Source: Rhizopus sp. PT2906 (Eukaryota > Mucoromycota > Mucoromycetes > Mucorales > Rhizopodaceae). Taken from it: a DNA stretch of 64,000 nt. A model generated the notes under the pieces. The model did not search any database. It worked only from the letters and a program-made list of their open reading frames with translations, and was not told where the DNA came from. Position 1 is the first letter of the stretch. Each line of letters starts with the position of its first letter. Location: contig JAMYHX010000121.1 of the NCBI GenBank assembly GCA_025529335.1, forward strand, positions 29,138 to 93,137, written 5' to 3'. This document shows, piece after piece, positions 46,236 to 58,625 of this stretch. The position numbers and the translations under genes were made by a program.

Positions 46236-47363
46236 ATCTTCCCCACGTGCATTGAAAGATATATTTCAAAGACGTGAAGTTAGGTTATCCAGCTCTGTTA
46301 CAATGCTGTTGACATTGTTTATATGATGCCGTCTGCAGTGGAGCTCTCAGTAAGAGCTGTGAGCTGTCTGTTACTGTTTTCATTCTAGTAAAAGACAGCC
46401 TATTTAGCATACATACTAGAGCTTTTTTTTAAAGAAACAACCCTGACACCACCAAGCCTTAGCCTACCAATTATAATAGTTTATCTCCCTTCACCCACCC
46501 CATCAGATCGTACGCTTTTTCCCTTCCACCACTCTTACCCACTCATCTCTATACATTATACACCCCTACTTTGTTGAACTTGCTCCGGCAAAGATTAGTA
46601 TAAAAATACTGTGTGTCCAATTAGGTTTAATAAATAAAAAGTAGTTTAATCGTATCTATCTTGTTTCCCTGTTATTCATTGCATAAAGTATCTCAAACTG
46701 GTTTTGATGCATCGGTATGCATTGCATATTCTTTTCTTAAAAATGACTGCAGTAAAAACCATGTATCCTTAGTAAACATGCATAAGAATTACTTGGCTTG
46801 AAATGATGTAGTTGCCATGACTATTTGACAGAATATTTAATTTCAGCCACTAATGTAAGCTGATAAAAAAAGAAAGTGACTATTTAAAAGTGTGGCTGTA
46901 AGAAAAGAACAGAACATTACTGTGTGTAAATCATGGACATGGCTATGGTTTTAATTGGTAACTGAGCCTAATTTAGAAAATGGTGTCGATCGGAAACAAA
47001 AATATAAAATTTACCAGCCTTCTTTTAACTCTATTTGGATGTTTGGCTGTGCTTCTATAAAAAAATTAAAAACAAGCTAATTTTAAGCTCTCTTAGCCTT
47101 TCTTTTTTTTTTTGTGATTATATCATCTCTCCCCTTTCTTTTCCCTCTCGCTTCTTTCCCCCTTTTTTTTTTATCTTTCTTCTTTGCCCCTTTCTCCGTT
47201 TACGGCTTATTTTTTATTCTTTTTTGCTTTCCTTTTCTTTAAAAAGCAAAAAAAAAGAGAGAGCAAAAAAAAAAGGTAAAAAGACACACACACACACACA
47301 GGGAATAAAAATAAATTAAGCTTATAATTATTAGGAAACATCAGAAATTGATATATTTGGGAA

Positions 47364-49683
47364 ATGAGAGACTCCTTGTTTAAAATGTTTGGCTCTGTTA
47401 GACTTGTACAAGAAGTAACAAGGTCGAATCAACCAGTGACATCTCTTTCAAGAGACACTGAATCTCATCTTGATTCATCAATAGACACGCCATCTACCAA
47501 CACGACTATTACTATTATTACAACCACTAATTCTAATGATACCAACACTCATAATAATAATGATAATACAACTAATACTAATATCAGTGATGACGATGAT
47601 GCAACACATACAGCCGACAACGATACCAAGACATCCATCACTTCTAATCCAAATAAAGAAAGTGGTCATATAGCCATTGACGTACAAAAACAAGATCAAC
47701 AAAAGAAGTCCAAATACCACAACTCATCTTTTACAACAAAACCACTAAAGACTCTAAGAATATTTAATAAACATTCCGCGACTTCCTCAGCTTCTTCACC
47801 TTCGAATCCACCATTGATCCCTAAAACACACACACGAAGAAATTCTAAATACAACATACGTCATCATAGAGCCAGACAACCTTCGTTTTCATCTTTACGT
47901 AAATATCCATCCATCAGACCAGAGGAAGAGAGAAACAAGAGGAAATCACAAAAACTATTATGTCTGTGGCCACTTCCTATTGTGACGAGATACATGATTT
48001 TGATAGCCTTATTTGTATCCACTCTCAACTTTTTAAAAATCACTCACCTCTCATGCGCTGCACCCTCGTTTGTTATTTACAGATCCAGTATCAAACACTT
48101 GCTCCTGTCACCCTTTCTGGTGGAATGGACATTACCCAGTATTGTCCTATACGGTTGGAACATCTTGATCCTCGGTTTATTTGAAGAATCATTGGCTCAT
48201 ATGGTTGGTGGTACACGTCGATTTGTGCAATTGTTAATCACCCTCTTTACTACCGTGTCCGCTCTCAGAATTGCCCTGGGATATTTGTTTACTAAATCCA
48301 CAGGGTGGGCAGTGCCTTCTTTGTTTTTTAGTAATGCCATTCATGAATGCAATCAAGGTAAGAAAAAAAAATATATATATATAATCCCAATCTCATACAT
48401 CGTAGGTCTCGCTCCCTTTCTTTTTGCACTCGTCGTCGTTCAATCCCTCAGCATCAACGACAAATACATCCTGATTTATGGACATGAAGAGTCAAATCAT
48501 AAATTGACCGTGCGCAAAGTGACCCTGCAGTTGATGATGTCCCTTGTCAATTACACAAGTAAGAACATCCTCTGGTGGTCTCTCTCTGGTCTTCTCACTG
48601 GCTTCATCATCACTGTAATCCTTCAAGCCCTCTTGGCATTTGAGAAGCGTGAAGATTCAGGCAAGGTCAAGGACATGACCGAGTTCATCACCCTCGAGCA
48701 TTACCGACGTACGCCTCTCTGGCGTCTTATTCTTTCGGCCATCAAGAAGTGTGCACTGGTCTTGACTATTACAGTACCTATTCTCATGGCCTGGAATGCA
48801 TATTATACACGTGAAGTGAAGGTGACACCCGCTGAATTAAACACGGTATCCCAGGACAGGTATTTGTTCACCTTTGTGTTCATGACAGCACCTCGTCGTG
48901 GTGATCCCGCTTACCTTACCAGGACGCTCGAGTCCTATTTAGCCAACTGGCCAGAGAATCCACCCGCTAATTCTCCCTATCATCGTATGCAGGCCATCGT
49001 CTATACTCACTTTTCAAATCATACTCAATTTGACGTCGCCAAAGCTCTTTTCTCAGACACGGTCAAGGGTCAAAAGTATCTCAAATGGATTCGTGAAGAA
49101 GGAAGCGAACTCAACCAACGACTTCATGTCTCCAAGGCGCTTACCTTGGCTACAGATAGATTCGAAAGTACCTATTATGCACTTATGGAGGACGATTTCC
49201 CTGTCTGTGGACCTCGCGAGTGGCATGAGATTGAAAAAGTAATCTATACAGCACAAAAGATGGCTCCCAATCATTGTGGTATATTCGTAGGCACAGGTGG
49301 AAGGTAAAGAAAGAGACAATCTATTCCTTTTTTTTTTTTTTGCTCATCTTTTATTTCAGTGGTCTATTTCTTAAACCAGAGTTAGCTCGTTTGACATCTC
49401 AACTGTTGTTGAAATATGCACATATACCACCAGATATCATTATTCAACAATGTCTCCTGGGTCATTTACCAGAATGTTCTGCTTGTGCTGATTCACTGGT
49501 GACAAGCAAAACTTTGTTGATGTATCATATTGGCTTTAATACCTCTACAAGTGAGGACCGAGTTTATAAAAAGGATGAATTTCAATGTGGATGGCGTCAT
49601 CCATTTGTAAGTAATATCATATAGGATTGATTGCTTACTAACTTATTATGTAGAATGGTGATCCAAGTGTTATTACTTTATAA
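47364..49683 (+). CDS. Multipass membrane glycosyltransferase-like protein (PGAP4-like C-terminus)
   Basis: Four exons (47364-48357, 48406-49303, 49360-49606, 49654-49683) join in phase to 722 residues. The N-terminal 190 residues are a low-complexity Thr/Asn/Ser-rich tail with basic patches. Then comes a membrane region with several hydrophobic segments (YMILIALFVSTLNFL, NILILGLFEESLAHMVGGTR, GLAPFLFALVVVQSL, WWSLSGLLTGFIITVIL), TMEM115/rhomboid-like in spacing. After another TM (CALVLTITVPILMAWNAYYT) there is a globular domain with FMTAPRRGDPAYLTRTLESY, YALMEDDFPVC (a DxD-like EDD) and SGLFLKPELARL. That domain resembles the GPI-GalNAc transferase PGAP4/TMEM246 group. Glycan transfer in ER or Golgi is inferred. 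The first intron (48 nt) is in frame and stop-free. Confidence 0.75.
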
Positions 49684-49780
49684 GCCTTAATATCGTAATG
49701 TTTTATATAGACCTTTTGTACAATATGCGTTTCTTTTACATATATAAATAATTTGTATTTCTTTTTTTTTAATTCATTTA

Positions 49781-51729
49781 ATGAGAAACAGTAAACTATT
49801 TTCTGTTTATATTCATTGGCCCTTTTGTGAAAGGTAAAAACAAGAAAGAGAGATCTAATGTGAGCTGATCTCATTATTACAGCAAATGTACCTATTGTAA
49901 CTTTAATAAATATGTCAATCCTCGCGATCCACCCCATGAGCGACTATTGGCAGCCATGAAGACAGAACTTGGTTACTTTTTGAACAATACAAGATTTCAA
50001 CTCAAGCATAAAAAGATTCATTCAGTTTACTTTGGAGGAGGCACACCCAGTAAGAAGTACTTGCCATGTTTGTCCCCTTGTCTAAAACACTTTTCTATTA
50101 GGCTTAGCACAGGTAAATAACTCTTCAATATTTGTAAATAAGTGATAAGAACAGTTCTCTACTTGAGCCCGTAGTCGTGAGTTCACTTTTAAGCACACTT
50201 GATGAGCATATCGGTTTAACCAAAGAGACTGAAATCACATTGGAGGTATGTATTGTATATATGTATATGTGTATATATTTTAATGTAATTTATAGGCAAA
50301 TCCAACAGTAAGTCAACTTTTTTGGTTTTAGAAAGCGAGTTGTGTATTAATATAATTAAAAAAGTCTGCAGAGAAAGACAAGCTTGAACAATTTAAACAA
50401 ATAGGTATCAATAGATTATCGCTGGGCGTACAGACATTCAATCAAAAACATTTGAAGATGCTTGGAAGAGATCATTCGGCAAAGGAAGCATTGAGTGCTC
50501 TAGAAGCTGCAAAACGGATATTTGGATCAGATCGAGTTTCATTTGATCTTATCTTTGCGCGCCCGGGCCAAACGTTGGATGGTATTTATATGAAAAAAAG
50601 GCTGTGATACTTTGCTCACTTGTTGTTTTTAGAGTGGAAGAATGAATTAAAGGTAAACCATTCGAAATAATAAACTAGGACTCATACAAAAGAGGGGAAA
50701 CAGCATGCTCTGACGATAGCAGGGGATCATTTATCGTTATATCAACTGTCTATGGAAAGAAGCACGCCGTAAGTTGCATGTCGCTTAGAGGAACCAGTAT
50801 ACTTATTGTATGTAGACTACACAAACAGTACCTGAAAGGATTGGTTCCAGCCATGCCTGATCATGATCTATCAGCCGACATGTATGAAGAAACGGTGAGA
50901 CAATGTGAAGCATTTGGTTACTCCCATTATGAAGTATCCAGCTTTGCCAAAACCCAAAAGGCAATCAGTCGTCATAACTTTTCGTATTGGCAGGGTATCG
51001 ACTATCTTGGTAAAATAAAAGGAGCTTTTTGAGATATTTTGTCTGACATCTTTTTATAGGTATCGGGCCTGGCGCTCATGGAAGACTAACAGACGTGTCT
51101 GCAAATCAACGAGTGAGAACATTTGGTGTAAGTTAAAGAGAAAAAAAAAAAAAAGGGGGGGAAACATAATAGTTATTGAGCCCCCTTTCTATAGGAATTT
51201 CATCCAGATAAATACATGGCATTATGTGAAAGTGATGGAGAAGGGTAAGCTGATACTTCATCTATTTCGACAGGAGAGAAAAATAACATATTGATCTTTT
51301 TTTACATAGACTACGCAAGATAATCCCAATCCCTTTTGATACAATGGCTGAAGTAAGATGAAACATCAAGTATAATTTATACCAACATTTTTAGGAATTG
51401 ATCGTTTTTGGACTTCGTACACGTATGGGCATACCTAGATCAAGGTTCAGAGAGCTGACTGGCGGAAAGTCTGTTGAAGAGGTAATAATGATATATATAA
51501 ATCTACAGGGCACTCATAGTACAATCAGTTTCTGAACAAAGAACAACTCAACATGTTTCTGAAAGCAGGCTTTTTGATAGACGAACAGGGACTAATGGAT
51601 GATAGAGCACAGACCTATATTCCTCATGAACTTTTATCGCAATGGAAAGATGGAGGAGGCATACGACCCACAGAGGCAGGCCTTGAGAGAATAGACTATA
51701 TACTACCTCGATTGTTGGAAACCAATTAA
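49781..51729 (+). CDS. Radical SAM protein HemW/RSAD1 (coproporphyrinogen dehydrogenase-like)
   Basis: Fourteen exons (49781-49833, 49883-50049, 50102-50112, 50168-50245, 50296-50307, 50365-50581, 50633-50652, 50704-50768, 50816-51009, 51060-51127, 51195-51244, 51310-51352, 51395-51481, 51529-51729) join in phase to 421 residues. It starts VYIHWPFCESKCTYCNFNK, with the C-x3-C-x2-C iron-sulfur cluster. Then SVYFGGGTPSLAQ, ITLEANPTS, INRLSLGVQTFNQKHLKMLG, VSFDLIFARPGQTLDEW, YEVSSFAK and IGPGAHGRL. This is the HemW/RSAD1 branch, thought to be a heme chaperone rather than an HemN oxidase; HemN-only residues are not seen. Micro-exons of 11, 12 and 20 nt are inferred from phase and conserved motifs. 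Stop codon is 12 nt from the ERO1 stop. Confidence 0.92.
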
Positions 51730-51741
51730 AAATATTTATTA

Positions 51742-53147
51742 TCAATTGGTGAATGCATCTGTAACAAGGGATTCTATGTAACGAGGGACTGGTATATTCC
51801 ATGACTTGAGTTGACTTAGAGATTTTTTGACGAATGGTTCAATATGATTTAAAATACGTTTATAACCAGATATTTCCTATCACCTTATTGTAAGTGATAC
51901 AACATTCAATTGTAACGAATAAACGCTTACCTTGGGTGCCATCTGCTTCATGTAAATCGTTCTAAACTTTTGAATAGCATGTAAACTTTCAGATAATCTA
52001 TTAAACGTATTGAAAAGTGCTACAATTTCACTTCTCTCAAAAAGATCAGGGTTTTCGATGGGACTAACCAAAAAGGATAAGTTTATGCTGTATTCATAAC
52101 AAACAAACTTACTCTAGTGTATTGTCTTCATAAGAAAAGAGAACTTTCAAAGCAGTGCCTAAACCAACAGTTTGAAGCTTGCCCCAGAGTCTACATTTTT
52201 CGCAGCCTACACAATCCATAATTCTAGAGACATTTCGGAAATGGTCTCTGAATTCTTGCTTGAGAATCTATAAAGAAAAAAAAAAGTCAAAAAAGAAAGA
52301 TAAACAATACCTCGCTGATCCAATTACCTGAGCTTCAGGACCATTAAACATGGATTTCTCATCAAATGTGGGTGGACATGATGTAGTACTCTTGATCAAG
52401 TCCTGTACTTGATGTCTCACAACAGCATCTTCCTTGTCGCTTCCTGTCTTGAATGGATAATGTTCGAGGTAGGGTCCCATCTTGTTAACGGCTCTCAAGA
52501 GAAGAGCATAAGTAAAATACACATTTTGAAGACGTTCGGGATGAGATCCGATACGATTGACAAAGCAATCAAGATTAGGTTCCTAAAAAGAGGAGGGGGC
52601 AAGTCAAACGGATATCTTTTTGGAACTTGTTTTCCTTACCCAAACACCTGTTTCGCGATTAAACCATTCATCGCAGATATGAATAGATATGGAAGAATGT
52701 AACCCAGATATTAAGCGATAATACACACGTTTCTCTAAACACACCTCATCATCACTATCTTCACCTCCATCTGACTCCTCAGCGAGGTCATTCAGAAACT
52801 GGTTCAGTTGAGCCTTATTCTTTGGTACCTGAGCAAAGGGGTTCACAGGCTTTCCTGTTTTCAACTTTGGCTGACCCAAGTTCATGATATTGTTACAAGT
52901 CTCACAACCTTCCGTCATGCGGTGGACAATATTAAAGCAGTTTTCTTCGTAAATTGCCTTCCATACACGAGCAGCCGATGCGCCAGCGTATCCTGTGAAT
53001 CGCTCAGGGTTTTCTGTTAGGTCAATGTAAACTACGCTATCGGAGTCTAGGTTATCATCAACCAGACAAAAGTCCTGGTCTTTATATGTACATTTTTGGA
53101 AAGGAGAGAGCTATTTTTTGCATAAATATCCATCATTGTAAAAAAGG

Positions 53148-53188
<41 letters not shown>

Positions 53189-53782
53189 CCTTACCGAGCC
53201 TGCTGCTGGTAATTGAATTGCGCTTAGTGCTGCCTTTCTCCACTCTACTGGTAATACCTCCTGTATCCATAAATTAACAACCAACAATAAAAGCTGTATA
53301 TGATATATACCTCATCAATAGTTGCCACAGAACAATCACGATTGGTACAAAGGGCATCTTCATTCCAAAAGGGACAATCTTTCCATAGATCAGCCTATGT
53401 TGTGTTTAATGCATATCATGATTGCCAAGGGTGGGTGTGAACTTACTCTGTAATATCTAAAGAATTTTGTCTTTACCAAGTTTTGGATCTTGTCAAATAC
53501 ATCACTTTGAATCCCTTCAATGCTTTTATAATCACAGCAAGTATCCTTGATTTGCCCACTTGGCTGATAACATATGGATCAATATTCGATTTTTGCCATG
53601 GTCATATCACTTACACTACAATATCCTTCACCATTGTTTGGTGATAGCACATTTTGAACAAACTTGACAGGTTGTGGATCCTGTAAAGGGCGTTGTGGCC
53701 CCTTGGCTGAAGATGATTGAAGCGTAGGTGTAATAGCAAAAGATGCTATAGATAATGCATAGAGTAAATATCCACTTTTCAT
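51742..53782 (-). CDS. ERO1: ER oxidoreductin ERO1
   Basis: Nine exons (53615-53782, 53447-53563, 53311-53394, 53195-53260, 52640-53110, 52328-52582, 52113-52267, 51931-52063, 51742-51876) join in phase to 527 residues. FAD oxidase that reoxidises protein disulfide isomerase in the ER lumen. It has a signal peptide ([19 protein letters not shown]), the [19 protein letters not shown] segment (shuttle Cys region), [33 protein letters not shown] with [32 protein letters not shown], and the active site [16 protein letters not shown] (C-x2-C-x2-C). The intron at 53111-53194 contains a T39 run. C-terminal end [18 protein letters not shown]. Confidence 0.97.
53150..53188 (+). repeat. T39 homopolymer in an ERO1 intron
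   Basis: Uninterrupted T run on the plus strand, just inside the 5' splice site of the intron on the minus strand. Confidence 0.9.
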
Positions 53783-54249
53783 TTTAAAGAAGAAAAGAGG
53801 AAAAAGGGCGGAAGGGAAATAATTATTAATTATGCTCTGATTTTATTACTGCTTGAAACGTGGCAATTCTACAATCACACTTTTTATTCGGTGACTGTAA
53901 AACTCAACAGTGCATATATATAAGGTGACTTTTTTATAATCAATGAGCAAAGTTTTACTTACGGTGTTTTACTATGAGTTCTTTAAAGAAAAGAAGGGTT
54001 ATTTGATATTGTCTTTTTTTTTTTTTTTGATTGACTAGTCTTTTCTCTCTTTCTTTTATTTACTATTCAATATTGGATTCATGTTGCAAAAAAAAAAAAA
54101 AAAAAAAAAAAAAAATGAGAGATTATTTTAAAGCACAGACGGGGTGTGTCAATACACACATTATACACACACACACACACGCACATATAAACTTTGTATT
54201 TATCTTTTCTGCTTAGTCAATTCTTTTTTTTTTTATTTATTTATTTATT
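53783..54249. promoter_or_regulatory. Divergent upstream region of ERO1 and FAD synthase
   Basis: AT-rich, with an A28 run (54088-54115) and an (AC)n tract (54164-54182). No gene seen. Confidence 0.6.
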
Positions 54250-55246
54250 ATGGTGATTTCTAATTTACCTGTGGAATCTCTTAATAATGGCTGTACACAT
54301 CAAAAAGTTGATCCTCATTTTATAACAACAGAGAAATATGACTTTCAATATATACAAGATACTGTGTATAAACTTGCCGAGACAGATACTACATTAGGAC
54401 ATAGCGTAAGGGAGGCACTGGCAACCATCGAAAGAGCATATAAAGACTATGGGTAGAGACAGTAGATATATATATGGGGAATACCACTAGTTCACAATGA
54501 GAAAAAAAAGGGCTCACACATATGTTTATAGTATAGAAACTACTTCATTATCTTTCAATGGAGGAAAAGACTGCACTGTTCTATTACATTTGGTGGCAGC
54601 AGTTCTATCTCGATTAGGTCACAGCCAAATACCAATCAAAACAGTCTTTGTTACTTATCCAAACCCGTTTCCTCATGTGGATGCCTTTGTCAAGGTTTGC
54701 ATCAGACGATATGGTCTCGATTGCGTTTATATACCAGGGCCAATGAAACCAGCACTTCAGCAGTATTTGGATCAAACTAAACCGAGACCATGCGCCATTT
54801 TTGTAGGCATCAGAAGAACGGATCCTTATGCGGGTAAATAAGATATAGGGGAGGGGAGGTTTCAAGGGGAAGGGCAAGACTAAATCCTATGGGCCAATTT
54901 TGGTGATTTCTAGAAAATTTAACTTGTTTTGACAAGACGGATAAAGGATGGCCGGAATTTATGCGTGTTCAACCGATTATTGATTGGACTTATAAAGACA
55001 TTTGGGATTTTCTACTTTTACTTGGTATCCCTTATTGTTCACTTTATGATCATGGGTAAAGGGGATTACCATATATTGTAGAAATAGATCTAACTGTTAT
55101 ATATTAGCTATACTTCATTAGGTAGTATGGAAAATACCCATCCAAACCCTGATTTGGTAGATGAAAAAGGTGGATATAGACATGCTTGTCAATTAGAGAA
55201 TGAATTGCATGAACGTAATGGCAGAACATGTTCATCTAAAAAGTAA
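54250..55246 (+). CDS. FAD1: FAD synthase (FMN adenylyltransferase)
   Basis: Four exons (54250-54452, 54532-54833, 54914-55055, 55108-55246) join in phase to 261 residues. Transfers AMP from ATP to FMN to make FAD in the cytosol. The PAPS-reductase-like fold is clear: [18 protein letters not shown] (PP-loop-like), [74 protein letters not shown]. Length is close to yeast Fad1. The exon 2 acceptor was chosen at 54530-54531 to keep phase and give [10 protein letters not shown]. No transit peptide. Confidence 0.95.
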
Positions 55247-56276
55247 TACACACCACTTGTATTCAAACATAGATATAGTAAATAGATTCTCTTTATTTTA
55301 ATGTCATTCACCTTTGCTGTTTTTAATCTTTTTGTGTTTTTGGCAATGCAAAGCGGGTTGAGAGGTTATCTTGTTTACTGACAATATACAAAGTGATGAA
55401 ATGAACTGTAAAGTTTTGAAGGTGGGGGTATTGTGGCTTTATAGATCTGAGCGGATGGTGTTGATACAGTGCTCATGGCTCATACAGTTTCCGAAATGGA
55501 GACAAAGGATGTGGTACGACCCTTGGCTTCCAAGATTTTTCTAATATCGAAAATAGCCTCCCATTCACAAGTCAAGAAAGAATAGAACAATGCGTTTGGA
55601 AAGATATAGAAAACTATGTATTTTATTGTGATTAATTTAAAACTGCGAATAAAAAAGCGCATACATTGTAAAATGATGTCACATGAAGTGCCTAGAAGAA
55701 GTGCCCGTAGTATGAACTTATTTTCTGGCGCATGTAGCGTTCACCAAAAGTGGGGGGGGGCGTTTTTTCAATGAGTTTTTTTTGAACTGCTTCAAATTCA
55801 AAACCAGTGACTTTATTCCTTGAAATGACTGTATAAACTGTTATTTTATTACTATTCATTCTTGTAGATTTAGCGCCATGGTCCATAGATGAGTGTAATG
55901 TAGTTTTTCAGGCTGATATGTTGAATAAGAGCTTATTTTTTAAGCGACGCAATTATTGAAAATAAACTCTAGGGTTCTACCTGCAGCTTCTAATGAGCTA
56001 CACGACAAGCCAAAGATTGGGCTGAAAATGGCGCTTTATTTCATGCTGAAAAGCTGTCTATATCCAATATGAACTCGCGCAAATTGAAGTGATAGACACT
56101 GTAAAGCATTTTTAAATGAATTTAGTGCCTTTTATTCATTGCGGAGAATCACCTGCGCTAACTAATTATGCCGCGTTGTGTTCCCTCTTTAATGCACGCG
56201 TGATCAATTTCAATGCACATCCTATAATTTCATAATTATCTTTTCTCCCCTTCCCTTTCTTGTTTCCTTGTTTAAT
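55247..56276. other. Intergenic region FAD1 to GH125, with a repeat fragment
   Basis: About 1 kb without a gene. It contains repeat fragment E (55690-55744) and an ACGCGT at 56196-56201, some 76 bp before the mannosidase start. Confidence 0.5.
55690..55744 (-). repeat. Dispersed inverted-repeat element, fragment E
   Basis: AGTGCCCGTAGTATGAACTT...TTTCTGGCGCATGTAGCGTT resembles the outer end of copy C (GCGCCCGTAGCATTAGCCTA...TTTCTGGTGCATGTAGTGTT). Confidence 0.5.
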
Positions 56277-57996
56277 ATGAGCACTATTGCAAAGCTACTT
56301 ATTTTATACTTTATTATTCTCGTCAACCTGGTGTTGTTGTATCGCTACTTTCCACACAAACCACAGCCTCCATATGTACCAACTCATTATGGCCTCTCAC
56401 TCGCCAGACCCGAGCATCGCAAGTATACAAGTCCAGCTGTTGAGCAATTCTTGACCAAGACCGAGTCCCAGATGAAAGACAAGGACCTGTACGTGCTACT
56501 ACAAAATTGTCTACCCAACACTTTGGATACCACCATAGAATGGTTCAATTATAATAACACGGATCCGAGGACATTCTTGATTACAGGCGACAGTACGTAA
56601 ATTAAATATTCTTTGTGCATTCATTATTAAAGAATATATAGTACCAGCCATGTGGATACGTGATTCTACCAACCAGATATCTCCTTATATCAGATTTGTA
56701 AATGAAGACCCAGGATTAAAGGATCTAGTATTTGGCGTAATTCAGGTTCAGGCAAGTTATCTCGACTATGACCCTTATGCGAACGCTTTTCTTCGTCCTT
56801 GGTATGCTCCGCCAGTTGAGAACCCACGGAAGGGTTCGACCACGGACAAGGTCACACCTGCTTATGATCCGGCCATAGTGTGGGAATCCAAGGTAAAAAC
56901 AAAAAAAGAATAAAAAAAAAGGACAGTCGTCATTTATCGTTTTTTAATTTTGCAGTATGAGCTGGACTCTATCAGTCATTTCTTTAAATTGACGAATGAC
57001 TATGTTGATGCTACAGGTGAGATCGAACGTGTACTAGAATCGACTGATTGGATGAATGCTGCTACTAGAGTGCTTAAAGTGCTTCAAGATCAAATGAAAG
57101 ATACTTGGCCATCTACATCTACAGCCTTTATTCAAGATGACCCACAGCGAGTACCACTAGAGCAAGGATATCGGTTCACGAGATATACCGATAGACCAAC
57201 AGAGACTCTAGGTCAATCTGGTATAGGAGGCATAGGCAAAAAATGTGGACTGATCAAGAGTGCATTTAGACCTAGTGATGATGCCACCACCTTGCCGTAC
57301 TTGGTAAGGATCATCGTCGTACATACAAATATAACAAATGTAATTCAAAAAAAAAAAAAAAAATAGATTCCAGCGAATGCTCATATTTCTGTCGAGCTTA
57401 CAAGATTAAGTAAACACATTCGAGCGTATACAAAAGGAAACTATCGGCAAGAATATAAAGATTTAGCAGAAATCGCACACAAGATCGGACAGACTGTCAA
57501 GATCGCAGTGGAACGACATGGAGTTGTGACACATCCTGTATTTGGTCAAATCTATGCTTATGAAGTTGACTGCTATGGTTCAGTTCTTATCATGGACGAT
57601 GCCAACCTACCCTCTTTGCTGAGCTTACCTTATCTGGGATTTGCAACAAAGAATGACATTGTCTATCAAAACACGAGAAGACTCATCCTCTCTCATTGGA
57701 ATCCATGGTACTTTGAAGGCAAGTTTGTCAAGGGCATTGGAAGTCCTCATACAGGGGAAGACATGGTATGGCCCATGAGTATCTTGATGCAGATCAAGAC
57801 ATCAAGTAGTGAGCATGAAATAAGAAAACTTATCGATTTAGTTAAACAAGTTGCCAAGAGCGCAAATAGTCTGATGTGCGAGTCAATAAATAGTAATGAA
57901 CCAAGTAAATACACAAGATCATGGTTTAGTTGGGCAAATGGGTTAGCTGGAAGTACAATCATTGACCTCATTCAAGACTATCCCCATTTGGTTTGA
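56277..57996 (+). CDS. GH125 exo-alpha-1,6-mannosidase-like protein
   Basis: Four exons (56277-56592, 56642-56892, 56956-57303, 57367-57996) join in phase to 514 residues. A type II membrane anchor (LLILYFIILVNLVLLYRYF) places the catalytic domain in the secretory lumen. GH125 (metal-independent alpha-mannosidase) signatures: ITGDIPAMWIRDSTNQISPY, FRPSDDATTLPYLIPANAH, YGSVLIMDDANLPSLLSLPY, FVKGIGSPHTGEDMVWPMSI, SWANGLAGSTI. The first intron lies within GDIPAMW and the acceptor was chosen to restore it. A role in trimming outer-chain mannose of glycoproteins is inferred. The third intron ends in a long A run before its AG. Confidence 0.95.
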
Positions 57997-58070
57997 ACGT
58001 CCGCAATAAAGAAAATTCTAGCCAATCATACATGACAAAAACGCCTCTCTAAACTCTTTTTTATTTATTT

Positions 58071-58080
58071 TTCGCGTCTC
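58071..58080 (+). promoter_or_regulatory. TTCGCGTC element upstream of RPA3
   Basis: TTCGCGTC (reverse GACGCGAA) lies about 40 bp before the RPA3 start, similar to MCB/E2F-type G1/S sites. Function inferred. Confidence 0.3.
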
Positions 58081-58116
58081 TTCCCTTTTTCAGTAACAGC
58101 ATATAAAAAACAAAAA

Positions 58117-58608
58117 ATGGAAAAGCCTACACCAAGAGTTAATTCAGCGTTAAGAGAGAAATATGTCGGAAAGACAGTTCGTCTGGTTGGAAAGATTACA
58201 TCGGTAATAATAAAAAAAGACATGTATGGCTTTGTCATTACTGAACAATGGCGTAGTTTTCTGGAAATACCGCAGTATTAGAAGCATCAGATCATGGACA
58301 AGTTTTAGTCCATTTGAATGGTGTAAAGTATTATAGATCAAAAGAGAGAAAGATTCAGATTGAATAACTTTCTTTAAAAATAGGAAAGTCAATGGGGAAC
58401 ACAATATGTTGAGGTGATTGGACAAGTTGATCAAGATTTCACTATAAGAGAGTTCAAGACGACTAATATGGGAGACAACTTTGGTAATTATAAACAACAA
58501 ATAGATATTATAAACAATGATGTATAAACAAATCTATTTATTATAGACCTCGACTTGGCCAATAAGGTAGTAGAGTTTGGTCAACGATGTCCAGAAATAT
58601 TTGAATAG
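58117..58608 (+). CDS. RFA3: Replication protein A 14 kDa subunit (RPA3)
   Basis: Four exons (58117-58203, 58257-58322, 58384-58483, 58547-58608) join in phase to 104 residues, the normal RPA3 size. Smallest subunit of the single-stranded-DNA binding complex used in replication and repair. A single OB fold: RVNSALREKYVGKTVRLVGK, AVLEASDHGQVLVHLNG, YVEVIGQVDQDFTIREFKTT, and a C-terminal helix (LANKVVEFGQRCPEIF) that forms the trimer interface. Convergent with P5CR: 17 nt between stop codons. Confidence 0.93.
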
Positions 58609-58625
58609 TATAATAAATACATGGC

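Larger units (their letters stand above)
43055..47363. other. 4.3 kb accessory stretch with repeats and relics
   Basis: Holds a 504-bp inverted-repeat element (43131-43634), an inverted copy of the same repeat (45.34-45.57 kb), a transposase N-terminal relic (46.03-46.23 kb), a doubtful small spliced gene (44.6-45.3 kb), and CT-rich DNA before 47364. Confidence 0.6.

Noticed and set aside
47478..47720. Minus-strand hydrophobic open frame
   Set aside because: Antisense of the Thr/Asn-rich N-terminus of the gene at 47364; hydrophobicity is a by-product of codon composition.
51741..51800. Apparent short repeat with CTATGTAACGAGGGACTGG
   Set aside because: It is the last coding exon of ERO1 on the minus strand.
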